NCBI RefSeq assembly: GCF_009938015.1
Contig: NZ_AP021884.1
Span: 1,227,501 to 1,291,500 of the forward strand
Length of the DNA: 64,000 nt
Reading direction: 5' to 3'
DNA from: Sulfuriferula plumbiphila
GTDB taxonomy: Bacteria > Pseudomonadota > Gammaproteobacteria > Burkholderiales > Sulfuriferulaceae
Position numbers and translations under genes: made by a program. This document shows, piece after piece, positions 1-8,416 of this stretch (within the stretch, counting starts at the first letter, position 1; every line of letters begins with the position of its first letter). The notes under the pieces are model-generated. The model did no database searches and was not told the DNA's origin. It was given only the letters and a program-made list of their open reading frames with translations.

Positions 1-1471
1 CGGCTGCCACAAAAGCGCTTGCACCGTTGATTTGCGACTGTACAGCCGTGGCCAGGGCCGCAGCGGTGGCGTAGCTCCCTGGCGGCAGCGTCACGCTGGC
101 AGATACGCCATCGACCAATACCTGCAGGGTGTCGTTTGCACCGGCCGTGATAGTGAGTCCAGCGGCGGCCGAGGCCGTGGCGCTGCCTTGTGTGGCGAGC
201 TGCGTGACTTTGATGCTGTATGCGCCTGAAGCGGTTTTGGTGCTCGCGCTGGAATAGGCAACGAGACTGTCCGAGGATTTGCCCACGGCAGCGAAGAGCC
301 CGGCAATATCACTGAAATTACTGGTGACCGCACTCTGCAGCTTGGTGCTGTCAACAGCAAGCGAGCCATCCTTCTGAAATGTGACGCCGAGTTGAGGCAG
401 TAGCGTGAAAGCACTGGCGCCTCCTGCAACCGGCGTGGATAGCACACGGCGGATCTGGTTCTGGATCAGGGATACCGAGGGATCGCCATTCAGTATCGCG
501 GCCTGCTTGGTCGTGGCGTTGTAGGCCGATGCATCGGATAACGTCTGGTTGATGCTATTGTAAGCTGCGACAAAGGCATTCACTGCTTTCGTGACCGAAC
601 CGGTGTCGCGTGCTACCGTGATATTGGTGGGACTGCCGACATTGGTCTTGGTCAGATTGAGAGTGACACCCTGTATCGCGTCGCTGATGGTGTTGGTGGT
701 TTTGGTGACAGCGACGCCATCTATCTTGAAATTGGCATTTTGAGCAGTGACGGTTTCAGAAAGCGCCTGGCCGGTGTTGTTGGCCGGATCCTGGCTTAAC
801 AGGCTGGAAATAGTGGCATCGCCGGACACCGAAATTTTCATGCTGTTGGTTTTGCCGGTGGTGTTATCCGTCAGCACCAGGCGATAAGGTGAAGCACTGC
901 CATCATTCACGATGGTGGCCGATACGCCGATATTGGCGCTGTTGATGGCATCGCGTATACCGGAAAGAGAGTTGTTGCTGGCATTGATGGTCACGGTTTT
1001 GGTGCCGGAACCATTGCTGGTGAAGCTGGCGCCGGTATAGGTGCCATTACTGAATGTACCGCCGGAAATGGTGCCGAAATCAAAGGTCAGCGTGGTGGTG
1101 GCGCCGCTTCCTATGGCAGTGCTGGCGCTGGTCTGGCCTGCGGCAACCAGTTTTTGCGCCTGGGCGAGACTGGATACTTCCAGCGCATAGGTACCGGGTG
1201 TGGCACTGGAACTGGCGCTGGCAGAAGCAATCGTGGCATCCGCAAGGGTTGCGCTTACAGCCTGAAACTGGCCGATAGCGGATAAACCCTGCATCGCACT
1301 CTGGAACTGGGAAAGTGCGCTCTTCAACATGCCAAAACCGGAAAGCTTCGCCTGATAGCTCGCTACTTTATTGTTAAGCGCAATGAGCGGCTGTTGTTCG
1401 ACGGACATCAATTTTGAGATGATGCCGTTAACGTCAAGTCCCGAGCCTATGCCTGGTGTTGAGATTCCCAT
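1..1471 (-). CDS. fliD: Flagellar hook-associated protein 2 FliD (filament cap), partial
   Basis: The gene runs off the left edge, so only the first ~490 codons are present and the C-terminus is missing. FliD forms the cap at the filament tip and promotes flagellin folding and insertion. The start at 1471 opens with MGISTPGIGSGLDVNGII, the classic FliD N-terminus, followed by a low-complexity Ser/Thr/Ala/Gly body and an FliD-N type helix region (LMSVEQQPLIALN). An AAGGAAA ribosome site lies just upstream. It lies downstream of fliC and flaG on the same strand, the usual late flagellar order. Identification is secure from the N-terminus and context. Confidence 0.93.
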   Translation of the reverse strand, partial: MGISTPGIGSGLDVNGIISKLMSVEQQPLIALNNKVASYQAKLSGFGMLKSALSQFQSAMQGLSAIGQFQAVSATLADATIASASASSSATPGTYALEVSSLAQAQKLVAAGQTSASTAIGSGATTTLTFDFGTISGGTFSNGTYTGASFTSNGSGTKTVTINASNNSLSGIRDAINSANIGVSATIVNDGSASPYRLVLTDNTTGKTNSMKISVSGDATISSLLSQDPANNTGQALSETVTAQNANFKIDGVAVTKTTNTISDAIQGVTLNLTKTNVGSPTNITVARDTGSVTKAVNAFVAAYNSINQTLSDASAYNATTKQAAILNGDPSVSLIQNQIRRVLSTPVAGGASAFTLLPQLGVTFQKDGSLAVDSTKLQSAVTSNFSDIAGLFAAVGKSSDSLVAYSSASTKTASGAYSIKVTQLATQGSATASAAAGLTITAGANDTLQVLVDGVSASVTLPPGSYATAAALATAVQSQINGASAFVAA

Positions 1472-1499
1472 GATCTGTTTCCTTGTGTGAGCCTGGCGC

Positions 1500-1889
1500 T
1501 CAGGCCTTTTCCCGGATCAGGAGGCCCTGCAGCTTGTCCAGTTCTTTGGCAATGGCGAGCACTTCCTTGGAAGGCGTTTGCCGTATTACGGTATTGGTTT
1601 CGGTATCGACTATCTTGACCAGGGTTCTGCCGCTGTCCGGGTCAATGCTGAATTCAATATTGCTGGTGATCGGTTTCAGGAACTTGTTAATTGCGTCGAG
1701 CGCGTGTTTCAACTCGGCTGCATCGACAGGTGCTGGTTTGGACGGCTCCTGTGCTGGGACGCGGACGCCATTGTTTGGTAGAGCGGGCACAATCAAGGGT
1801 GCGGCGGTCGGAACCGTTTCGGGCGTTGCTTGCCGTTTTGACGCGGGCGTATTCGGGGCCTGTGATATTCGACTGATTTCCATGACCAT
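1500..1889 (-). CDS. flaG: FlaG family flagellar protein
   Basis: A 129-residue protein. Its N-terminal half (about residues 1-55) is Pro/Ala-rich and probably disordered. Its C-terminal half carries the FlaG domain (LKHALDAINKFLKPI, then FSIDPDSGRTLVKIVDTETN and an IRQ-PSKEVL segment). FlaG proteins sit between fliC and fliD in many proteobacteria and influence filament length. The gene is 81 bases after fliC and 28 bases before fliD on the same strand, so co-transcription is likely. The start may be the second methionine (MEISRI, at 1883), two codons in. Confidence 0.88.
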   Translation of the reverse strand: MVMEISRISQAPNTPASKRQATPETVPTAAPLIVPALPNNGVRVPAQEPSKPAPVDAAELKHALDAINKFLKPITSNIEFSIDPDSGRTLVKIVDTETNTVIRQTPSKEVLAIAKELDKLQGLLIREKA

Positions 1890-1906
1890 TTCCCTTGCAG
1901 TGGGAA

Positions 1907-1934
1907 GATGGAAAGCGGTTTCCCGCCTTCCATC
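1907..1934 (-). other. Hairpin in the fliC-flaG gap
   Basis: Stem of 12 base pairs with one mismatch (GATGGAAAGCGG against CCGCCTTCCATC) around a TTTC loop. No T-run follows on the minus strand, so it is more likely an mRNA-stabilising or attenuating hairpin between fliC and flaG than an efficient intrinsic terminator. Confidence 0.4.
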
Positions 1935-1942
1935 CGGTTACA

Positions 1943-1960
1943 GCAACCCGACAGGGTTGC
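1943..1960 (-). other. Perfect 7-bp hairpin just after fliC stop
   Basis: GCAACCC-GACA-GGGTTGC lies 10 bases downstream of the fliC stop codon. It lacks a U-tract. Two hairpins stacked in this 81-base gap may protect the 3' end of an abundant flagellin message and lower flow into flaG-fliD; this is inference. Confidence 0.4.
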
Positions 1961-1970
1961 CTGGTGCTGA

Positions 1971-3389
1971 TTAACGCAACAGTGCCAGCACGCCGTTCGG
2001 CAGTGCGTTCGCTTGTGCCAGCATTGCCGTACCTGCCTGTTGCAGGATTTGCCCGCGGGTCAGCGCGGCGGTTTCTGCAGCGAAATCGGCATCCTGGATG
2101 CGGCTGCGCGATGCGGTCAGGTTTTCTGCCGTTGTTTGCAGGCTGGCTACAACCGATGAGAAACGGTTTTGATAGGCACCGAGTGATGCACGGCTGGTAT
2201 TCACAGCGGAGAGCGCGGCGTCGATTGCAGTCAGTGCCGTTTGCGCGCCGCTGACCGTGCTGACGTCGATCGCGCTGATTGCCGTGCCGGTAGCGGCGAT
2301 GGCAGTCGTATTGGAGAACGCACCGGTGAATACAACATTGCCGGTGATGCCGGCTGGCGCTTGATAGGTGATGTTCAGCGTGGAACCGTAGGTCCCTGCC
2401 GCAGCCATGCCGAAGTCCGCCATGGTCGTTCCGACAGCCGTACCCAGTGTGAGCGCGGTTGTGATGTTGCGCCCGTCGGCAGCGGCCAGGCTGACGCCAG
2501 ACCCCGTATCCGTTGCAACGACACCCGTCACCGAGGATTGCGCGTTGAGTGCCGTTACTGCGTTGGTGCGGTTGGTGGCAGCATTGGTCGTTGCGTTGAC
2601 GGTAATAGCAGTGCCATTGACGGTAAGGGTCACGGTACCGGCGGTGGTTGTGCCGATCGTTTGGGTCGCGGCCGCAACCGATGTCGCGTTAGCCGTGGCA
2701 CCCAAGCCGGCCACGCCAGAGCTGTTGATTGCACTGGCAAGCACCTTGGCATCATTGGCGATCGTACCCAGCGAAGTTGTGGCACCGCCCACGGTGACGC
2801 TTTGAGCGGCTGCCGTGTTGCTCGCTGTACCGATCGACTGGCCGGTCAGGGTGAAACCCTGAAACTGACCCAGGGCGCTGGTGCGGGCGCTGGAGATGGA
2901 TGATATGGTGATTTGATCCTGCGCGGCGACGTTGTTGGCGCCGACCTGGAAGGATTGGCTGGTAAAGGAGCCATTCAATAGTTTCACACCGTTGAACGAT
3001 GAGCTTTGTGCCACGCGGTCGATTTCACTACTCAGCTGGGTAATTTCGTTTTGAATCGCGGCACGATCACTGGCGCTGTTGGTAGCGTTGGCGGATTGCA
3101 CCGACAGGTCGCGCATGCGCTGCAGGTTCTTGCCGATCTGAGCCAGATCGCCTTCGGCCGTCTGTGCCAGGGAAATACCGTCGTTGGCATTGCGCGCGGC
3201 CTGGTTAGCGCCGTTAATCTGCGATGTCATCCGTTCGCTGATGGCGAGGCCGGCGGCGTCGTCCTTGGCGCTGTTGATGCGCAGGCCGGATGACAGGCGC
3301 TGCAATGCAGTGGCCAGCGAAGACTGGGAAGTGGTGAGGTTGCGCTGGGCATTCAGCGAAGCGAGGTTGGTATTGATATAACTAGCCAT
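1971..3389 (-). CDS. fliC: Flagellin
   Basis: Structural subunit of the flagellar filament, exported by the flagellar type III system. The start at 3389 gives MASYINTNLASLNAQRN, the conserved D0 N-terminal helix, with an AAGGAG ribosome site at proper spacing. A longer frame to 3473 exists but its first 28 codons look like untranslated leader. Conserved N-terminal D0/D1 (LSSGLRINSAKDDAAG, about residues 33-50) and C-terminal D0 (QAGTAMLAQAN near the end) flank a Thr/Ala/Gly-rich variable domain. Product is 472 residues, an ordinary size. Expression is probably driven by the sigma-28 type promoter at 3494-3521. Confidence 0.97.
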   Translation of the reverse strand: MASYINTNLASLNAQRNLTTSQSSLATALQRLSSGLRINSAKDDAAGLAISERMTSQINGANQAARNANDGISLAQTAEGDLAQIGKNLQRMRDLSVQSANATNSASDRAAIQNEITQLSSEIDRVAQSSSFNGVKLLNGSFTSQSFQVGANNVAAQDQITISSISSARTSALGQFQGFTLTGQSIGTASNTAAAQSVTVGGATTSLGTIANDAKVLASAINSSGVAGLGATANATSVAAATQTIGTTTAGTVTLTVNGTAITVNATTNAATNRTNAVTALNAQSSVTGVVATDTGSGVSLAAADGRNITTALTLGTAVGTTMADFGMAAAGTYGSTLNITYQAPAGITGNVVFTGAFSNTTAIAATGTAISAIDVSTVSGAQTALTAIDAALSAVNTSRASLGAYQNRFSSVVASLQTTAENLTASRSRIQDADFAAETAALTRGQILQQAGTAMLAQANALPNGVLALLR

Positions 3390-3493
3390 TTTAGATCTCC
3401 TTAGATTCCTGTGGTTTGATGGATCCGGCTTAAGTGCCGTCAACTTTGGTTTGACCTTGGTAAGGCCAGGCATTCAAACCGCCGTTATTTAGC

Positions 3494-3521
3494 TTATCGG
3501 GCAGTGCCAGAGAAATATTTA
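3494..3521 (-). promoter_or_regulatory. Sigma-28 (FliA) type promoter for fliC
   Basis: On the minus strand TAAA (3518-3521) is followed after 16 bases by CCCGATAA (3494-3501). This differs by one base from the FliA -10 consensus GCCGATAA, and by one base of spacing from the usual 15. It lies about 105 bases upstream of the fliC start, a normal distance for flagellin genes. Confidence 0.7.
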
Positions 3522-3658
3522 GAGTAAAAATATTTTTTTTTTGCCGGCACTGACTGAAACTTGAACCGCCTATTCCACGTTTCGGCAGCAATCGCGAAAA
3601 TCTTTAATCCTGGAGATCTTCAGATAAAGGCAGTTAACCAGCCTCGCATAGATACAGA

Positions 3659-5212
3659 CTAGTCCGCGGCGACCGCGCGGTTCTTGCCGGCTTTCTTGGC
3701 TTGATACAGCGCCGCGTCGGCGCGCTTCAACACCGATTTGGGATCTTCGTCAGGGGCGCTTAACGCCACGCCCGCGCTGAAGGTGATCAGCAGGCGCTGA
3801 TTGTTGTGCATAAAGATGCGCTTGGTCAGCTCTTTTTTCAGCCGTGCCACTACTCTCAAGGCATCCTGCAGCGAAGTATCAGGGAGCACGACCATAAATT
3901 CCTCTCCGCCAAAGCGACCGATGACATCCATGGTGCGCAGTGTTTCCTTGATGATTTTTACTACATATATCAGTGCTTCGTCACCCGCGCCATGGCCATG
4001 GGTGTCATTGAGCCGTTTGAAATCATCCATATCCAGCAGGGCGACGCAAAGTGGCGTGCCGCGACGTTTTGCGCGTGCCTGTTCGCGTTCGAAAACGTCA
4101 TCCAGGCCACGGCGGTTGAGGCTGCCGGTCAATGGATCTTCGCGCGCGAGCTCGCTCATTTGAGCGAGTTGGGATTCCAGCTTGTGGATTTTAGCCTCGG
4201 CGCCTTGCACTTTCTGCTGTGCTGCCAGCATTTCATCGCGCGAATTCAAGGCTTCCGTCTGCACCGTGCGCGTATCGCGCATGACGTCGTCCAGTACCGA
4301 ATTGAGTTCGCTGATACTGCCGGCCTTGGCGATTTTCTGCGAATAAATGTCCATTTTTTCATGGTAATCGCCGGTGCTGACGGCGACAGTATTCAAACGA
4401 TCAATGAACATCGTGACCATGTTTTTCACCGTGATCTTGGCTTCCGCCAGGCTGTTCTTAAGCGTGCCCTGTTTGTAGATCACTTCCTTGAGACTGCGCG
4501 TGGCATCTTCCAGCACATGGTGATTGATCGGGCCGGAGATGAGGCTCTGAACAACATCGATCTGACCGCGCAACCAGCTGTCCTCTTCCAGCAGATCACG
4601 CACGTTATCGAGCAGGAGCCTGAACAGGCGCAGCAGCAATTCCTGTTGTTCGGCCCGGTCGGCGCTTTTCAGTTCGATGCGGAAGCACAATTGCTTCAGG
4701 CGGCTGGCGGCGCCGTTGAGCGCTGCTTCGGTTTGCGCATCCTTTATCGCAGCAGCCAGGGATTCGGATTCGGCAACGAGTTCCGGGCTACCGGCAAGGA
4801 GGGAGGCGACGGCAAATATCAGGGTGCGGGTGAGTAACTCCCGCAGTAGCCGGATTTGTTGGCTGTCGTCAGCGGGTAAATACACGGGCGTGCTGGCGAC
4901 CGGGGGTGTTTTCTTGAGGCGCTTTTCAATGAGCTGGGAAAGGCCCTCTGCATAGTCCCGCCAGTCGCGAGCCTCTATGGCGCGATTAAATCGGACACCC
5001 AATACGGCTGCGTCGCCGCGCGTATGTGCCAGGTTTTTTGCAAAGTCGGCAAGTACGGTTTCCGCGTCAAGACCTGCTCGAATACCTGCGATTTCATTGT
5101 AGGCAGTACGATAGGCGTCCGGTGTCGGGGCAGTACGCTGCATCGCCAGACGACGGAAGGCTTCCCGAGCAATGTCGGCAGCATTCTGTGGCGGTGCAGG
5201 GGTGTCTTTCAT
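3659..5212 (-). CDS. GGDEF diguanylate cyclase
   Basis: Product of 517 residues predicted to make cyclic di-GMP from two GTP. The C-terminal ~165 residues form a GGDEF domain with an intact active-site GGEEF at 435-439, and an RTMD inhibitory-site motif at 426-429, exactly five residues upstream. Both catalysis and product feedback are therefore expected. The N-terminal ~330 residues are helical with long coiled-coil stretches (roughly 230-350) and no convincing membrane segment, so it is a cytoplasmic sensor of unknown input. It lies directly upstream of the fliC promoter and may tune motility, but that link rests only on position. Confidence 0.93.
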   Translation of the reverse strand: MKDTPAPPQNAADIAREAFRRLAMQRTAPTPDAYRTAYNEIAGIRAGLDAETVLADFAKNLAHTRGDAAVLGVRFNRAIEARDWRDYAEGLSQLIEKRLKKTPPVASTPVYLPADDSQQIRLLRELLTRTLIFAVASLLAGSPELVAESESLAAAIKDAQTEAALNGAASRLKQLCFRIELKSADRAEQQELLLRLFRLLLDNVRDLLEEDSWLRGQIDVVQSLISGPINHHVLEDATRSLKEVIYKQGTLKNSLAEAKITVKNMVTMFIDRLNTVAVSTGDYHEKMDIYSQKIAKAGSISELNSVLDDVMRDTRTVQTEALNSRDEMLAAQQKVQGAEAKIHKLESQLAQMSELAREDPLTGSLNRRGLDDVFEREQARAKRRGTPLCVALLDMDDFKRLNDTHGHGAGDEALIYVVKIIKETLRTMDVIGRFGGEEFMVVLPDTSLQDALRVVARLKKELTKRIFMHNNQRLLITFSAGVALSAPDEDPKSVLKRADAALYQAKKAGKNRAVAAD

Positions 5213-5402
5213 GGTGGGGGTCAGCGAGCCTTGCGGGATAGGTTCTGATTGTGAGCATATTAGGCGGATTCAGCTGCTGCCAATAAGACGATTAGTGACT
5301 GAAATATTTGCCATTTCAGGGTTTAAAAGAGCGGGCTTGGAAGTTTAGAACGGCAATTCAACCCGTGCTTAACTGCTTTTTCCAGGATAAATCGACGTTT
5401 CC

Positions 5403-7001
5403 CTAAGCCGGCAGGCAGCGCACCAGCAGGGCCGTTTTGTCCAGCGCCGCCAAGGCCCGCTCAATGACAACGGCGCTGTTGTCCCTGTCACCCGTTGTCG
5501 CTTCGACCACCAGGCGCGCGCTGGCGCACAGGCGCAACGCGCTCACCGGTAAGCCATTACGCTGGCCGAATGCAGCTGGCTGCCCCAACTGGTAGCGGAA
5601 TGCGGCGATGGTGTGGCTGGCGCCGGTGGGATTCAAGCCGGGATGGTCGGTCAAGTCGGCTTGCAGGCGTCGATAGACCTGTGCTGTCTCTTCCTGGTTT
5701 AACGGTCTGTTTCCGGCCCGGGTTGCGCAGTGATGAAGCAGAAACGGAAAAATCGTCGGGATATGATCCCAGCTTGCCGCCTCGATCAAGGGACGGCGGT
5801 CGATCCGGGGAACGGGGACCAGTTCAAAGGCCGGATCGCTCTTCAGCCGATGCTGAACGGCACGCGCAAAGGCCTGCAGGAAGCGCGCGACCACGGCTTC
5901 CGGCACGGCGCGAAACGCCCGCAATTCTGCCATAGCGGCTTCCCAGCGCAGTAACAGCCCGAAATTGGTCAGGTTATCGAGGATGCCGGCGGTGGTCCAG
6001 CCATCCGGCCAGTCGGCCGTGGCGGAATAGGCCTGCAAAGCACGCGGCAGCGGGTGCCTGCGCAGGCGCTGTGCGGCCGCTGAGGGGATAAGCAGCGCGC
6101 CCGAGAAAGTCGGGCCGGTAAGGAATTTTGAGCCGGTCAGGGCGATCATGAAACCATGCGCCAGATAGGTGCGCAGGGTTGATGGTGCGAGCCGGAACTG
6201 GCACGCATCGACCAGAATATCGAGTGTATCCGGCCAGCGGCGCTGCAGTGCGGCAATGCAGGCCAGGCTCGGCGCGAGCAAGCCGGTTTTGGAAACATCG
6301 GTGAGTATCAGCAGCACGCGCCGCCCTTGCGCTACGGCACTGGTCGCCAGGGATTCGACCGCGGCGTCTACTGCCGCCGGCGGACGCGGGGTGCCGTCGG
6401 CCAGGCGAATCGGCACAGCCACGACTTCAATTGCACCCGTGCCGGTGATGGAGCTGCCGGCGCTGACTGAATCCCCGTATGCGGTATGGGCGCTGAAGTG
6501 GCGGCCGGCCAGGGCTGCCGGTACGCCGCTACCGGTTTCCTCTGCGTTCACCATAAGCGCGAGTGTGGATACAGAAGCACTGCTGCCGGCGAGCTGGGCA
6601 GCAATCAGGTGCAGGTCCGTACCCGATGCGGCGAAGACGATTTCGAGGCCGGGCAGATCGCCTGCGCCGCACAGCTGAGCCAGTTCCTGACGCAGCCGAT
6701 TCAGTTCGCGGGCGTAGATGATGGCATGCGGTTCCGCATCGGCAGCGCGGAGAAGGCGGCGGCGCAGATCGTCCGCCGCGGCAAAGCCCGCCGCGGAGAT
6801 GACCGATGCAGTTGCGGATCCAAAACCCATCAGGCCCGGGTCGGGCTGAGGCGGGCAACCGTATTTGTTTAAAGCATGGCCCGGTACCAGCGCGATGCGC
6901 GCATCGCCGCCTTCCACCAGAAGCTGTTGCGTGGCTGGGAGGCCGGGCCCGATATGCCTATTGCTCACGCCGCGGTTCCCGCAGGTGAGGAATGGGGGCA
7001 A
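5403..7001 (-). CDS. PLP-dependent fold-type-I enzyme of unknown substrate
   Basis: A 532-residue protein (from a TTG start; GTG at 6968 is an alternative) that resembles class V aminotransferase or decarboxylase folds. Visible PLP features are a glycine/serine/threonine phosphate site (AASGTDLHL), a co-factor-binding aspartate in ILVDACQFRL, and a probable Schiff-base lysine in LTGSKFLTGPTFSG. The N-terminus contains GFGSATASVIS, and an ETGSG segment follows the large domain. It begins 15 bases after the ATP-grasp gene stop, so it is the third gene of a minus-strand operon with the ligase and the decarboxylase. I do not recognise a characterised homologue; reaction and substrate are unknown. 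Confidence 0.75.
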   Translation of the reverse strand: MPPFLTCGNRGVSNRHIGPGLPATQQLLVEGGDARIALVPGHALNKYGCPPQPDPGLMGFGSATASVISAAGFAAADDLRRRLLRAADAEPHAIIYARELNRLRQELAQLCGAGDLPGLEIVFAASGTDLHLIAAQLAGSSASVSTLALMVNAEETGSGVPAALAGRHFSAHTAYGDSVSAGSSITGTGAIEVVAVPIRLADGTPRPPAAVDAAVESLATSAVAQGRRVLLILTDVSKTGLLAPSLACIAALQRRWPDTLDILVDACQFRLAPSTLRTYLAHGFMIALTGSKFLTGPTFSGALLIPSAAAQRLRRHPLPRALQAYSATADWPDGWTTAGILDNLTNFGLLLRWEAAMAELRAFRAVPEAVVARFLQAFARAVQHRLKSDPAFELVPVPRIDRRPLIEAASWDHIPTIFPFLLHHCATRAGNRPLNQEETAQVYRRLQADLTDHPGLNPTGASHTIAAFRYQLGQPAAFGQRNGLPVSALRLCASARLVVEATTGDRDNSAVVIERALAALDKTALLVRCLPA

Positions 7002-7016
7002 GCCTGGCTGTCAAGG

Positions 7017-8255
7017 TCAGGGCTGATGGCTTGCATTGGTCAGCATCGCGCGAAAGGCAGCGAACACTTTACGCATCTGCGGCTGTTTATACGGGAACAG
7101 GTCGACCGGATCCAGCGCGTGGACGATCATGTTGCTGTCCACCTCGAAAATCAGTAATTCGCCGGTACCGGTTTCGCCGCAATCGATGCCGAGATAGTCG
7201 AGCCCCATGCGTTCGCTGATGGCGCGCAAGGCAGCTTCATGCCGACGCGCGAAATCGTCGTCGAAACGGGCCATGAAGCGTGCTTCCTCGGCGCGTTTTG
7301 CCGCGCTTTCGGTCATGCCGGCATTCAGGTAATGGATCATCCAGTGCCCGGATATCGCCATATGACAGACATACGGGCGACCGTCGATGAGGACAATGCG
7401 ATACTTCCTGAACAGGCCGTCCGCACCGCGATAATCGACGAAACGGGACACATAAAACGTGCTCATCGGCTGCGTCTGCAGATAGCCGGCAAGCGCTGCC
7501 GCTGAATCGAGCTTGTCCAGCCCTTGCCCGGCATGGGAGTCGACCGGACGCACAATGATCGGGAAATCGCCCTCGTCAAGGATGCCGGCAAGCGATTGCT
7601 GTTCGCGGCCGACTTGTTCCAGGATATGCCGGTCGATGCGCGCCGTGGTCGGCATGACTACCCCCGGCGCGGATGCCAGCAGCGCGCAGGCGCCATCGCG
7701 CGCCACGCCGGCGATTCGGTCCGGCGCATTCAGCAGCGGACGCGGCCAGTCCTGGATCAGGTCGGCAACATATTGCAACAGCGGACGATTCTGGTCCGAT
7801 TCGCCGACGGCGACGAACGCCACGTCGTGTTCCGGCAGGATTGCAGGCAAGGACAGATGCGGCGCCACATACAGCATATCGAGCGCGATATCGGACCCTT
7901 CCACCAGAAATTCCAGGGGCGTATTGGCCATCAAATCGCCCGGCCCCATGATGGCGAGCAGGCGCATGGCTGCCGCGCCATTGGCCGCCGGCATGTGATA
8001 CAGCTGTTGCATCTCCAGCGCCTGGGCCTGCACGGCGAGTGCGGCGTCGCGGTTGCCCTGGAGCTGCAGTAGCGTCGACAGATCCAGCAAGGTGTTGGCA
8101 TCGTGCGGATGCGCTTGCGCGCGTTGCAGCAAACGCGCCCCCAACGGACCGAGATCGGCGCCGGAAAAGACCATCCGCATTAACGTTGCCAGGCCAATGA
8201 GCGGTTCGCAGTCATCGCCATTGGCGGGGGATTGCTCCAAAGATTCGAGATTCAT
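7017..8255 (-). CDS. TPR and ATP-grasp domain ligase
   Basis: Start at 8255 (MNLESLEQSPANG) gives 412 residues. About residues 20-80 look like tetratricopeptide-type helices (ANTLLDLSTLLQLQGNRDAA). The rest fits an ATP-grasp ligase: FPIIVRPVDSHAGQGL supplies an ATP-binding lysine/arginine-glycine strand, and the C-terminal LGIDCG followed by LLIFEVDSNMIVHALD is the metal/ATP-binding end of the fold. ATP-grasp enzymes join a carboxylate to an amine or thiol through an acyl-phosphate. Being sandwiched between two PLP enzymes suggests it couples an amine made by the decarboxylase to an acid; this is inference. Confidence 0.8.
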   Translation of the reverse strand: MNLESLEQSPANGDDCEPLIGLATLMRMVFSGADLGPLGARLLQRAQAHPHDANTLLDLSTLLQLQGNRDAALAVQAQALEMQQLYHMPAANGAAAMRLLAIMGPGDLMANTPLEFLVEGSDIALDMLYVAPHLSLPAILPEHDVAFVAVGESDQNRPLLQYVADLIQDWPRPLLNAPDRIAGVARDGACALLASAPGVVMPTTARIDRHILEQVGREQQSLAGILDEGDFPIIVRPVDSHAGQGLDKLDSAAALAGYLQTQPMSTFYVSRFVDYRGADGLFRKYRIVLIDGRPYVCHMAISGHWMIHYLNAGMTESAAKRAEEARFMARFDDDFARRHEAALRAISERMGLDYLGIDCGETGTGELLIFEVDSNMIVHALDPVDLFPYKQPQMRKVFAAFRAMLTNASHQP

Positions 8256-8307
8256 CCTGTTTTCCTGAGTTGCCTGGTATTGCAAATCGTAAATGACGAA
8301 ACATATG

Positions 8308-8390
8308 GGACAGGATTAACAGGATTTTCCAGGATTGACAGGAACGAAGCTAAATCAGCATTTGGCCGGGTATTCCTGTTAATCCTGTCC
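8308..8390. repeat. Palindromic repeat with CAGGATTAACAGGA units
   Basis: GGACAGGATTAACAGGA (8308-8324) is an exact reverse complement of TCCTGTTAATCCTGTCC (8374-8390). Within the left side a second, near-identical direct copy CAGGATTGACAGGA lies at 8330-8343. The block fills the gap between the decarboxylase stop and the ligase start. Repeats built on this AATCCTGT motif are, to my recollection, common in intergenic DNA of several proteobacteria; a REP-like element is the likeliest reading. Confidence 0.6.
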
Positions 8391-8416
8391 ATGTTCCAGT
8401 TTCGCCATTATTGGGT

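Noticed and set aside
3806-4837. A 343-codon plus-strand frame across the diguanylate cyclase
   Set aside because: Antisense of the cyclase; lacks a recognisable fold and a ribosome site.
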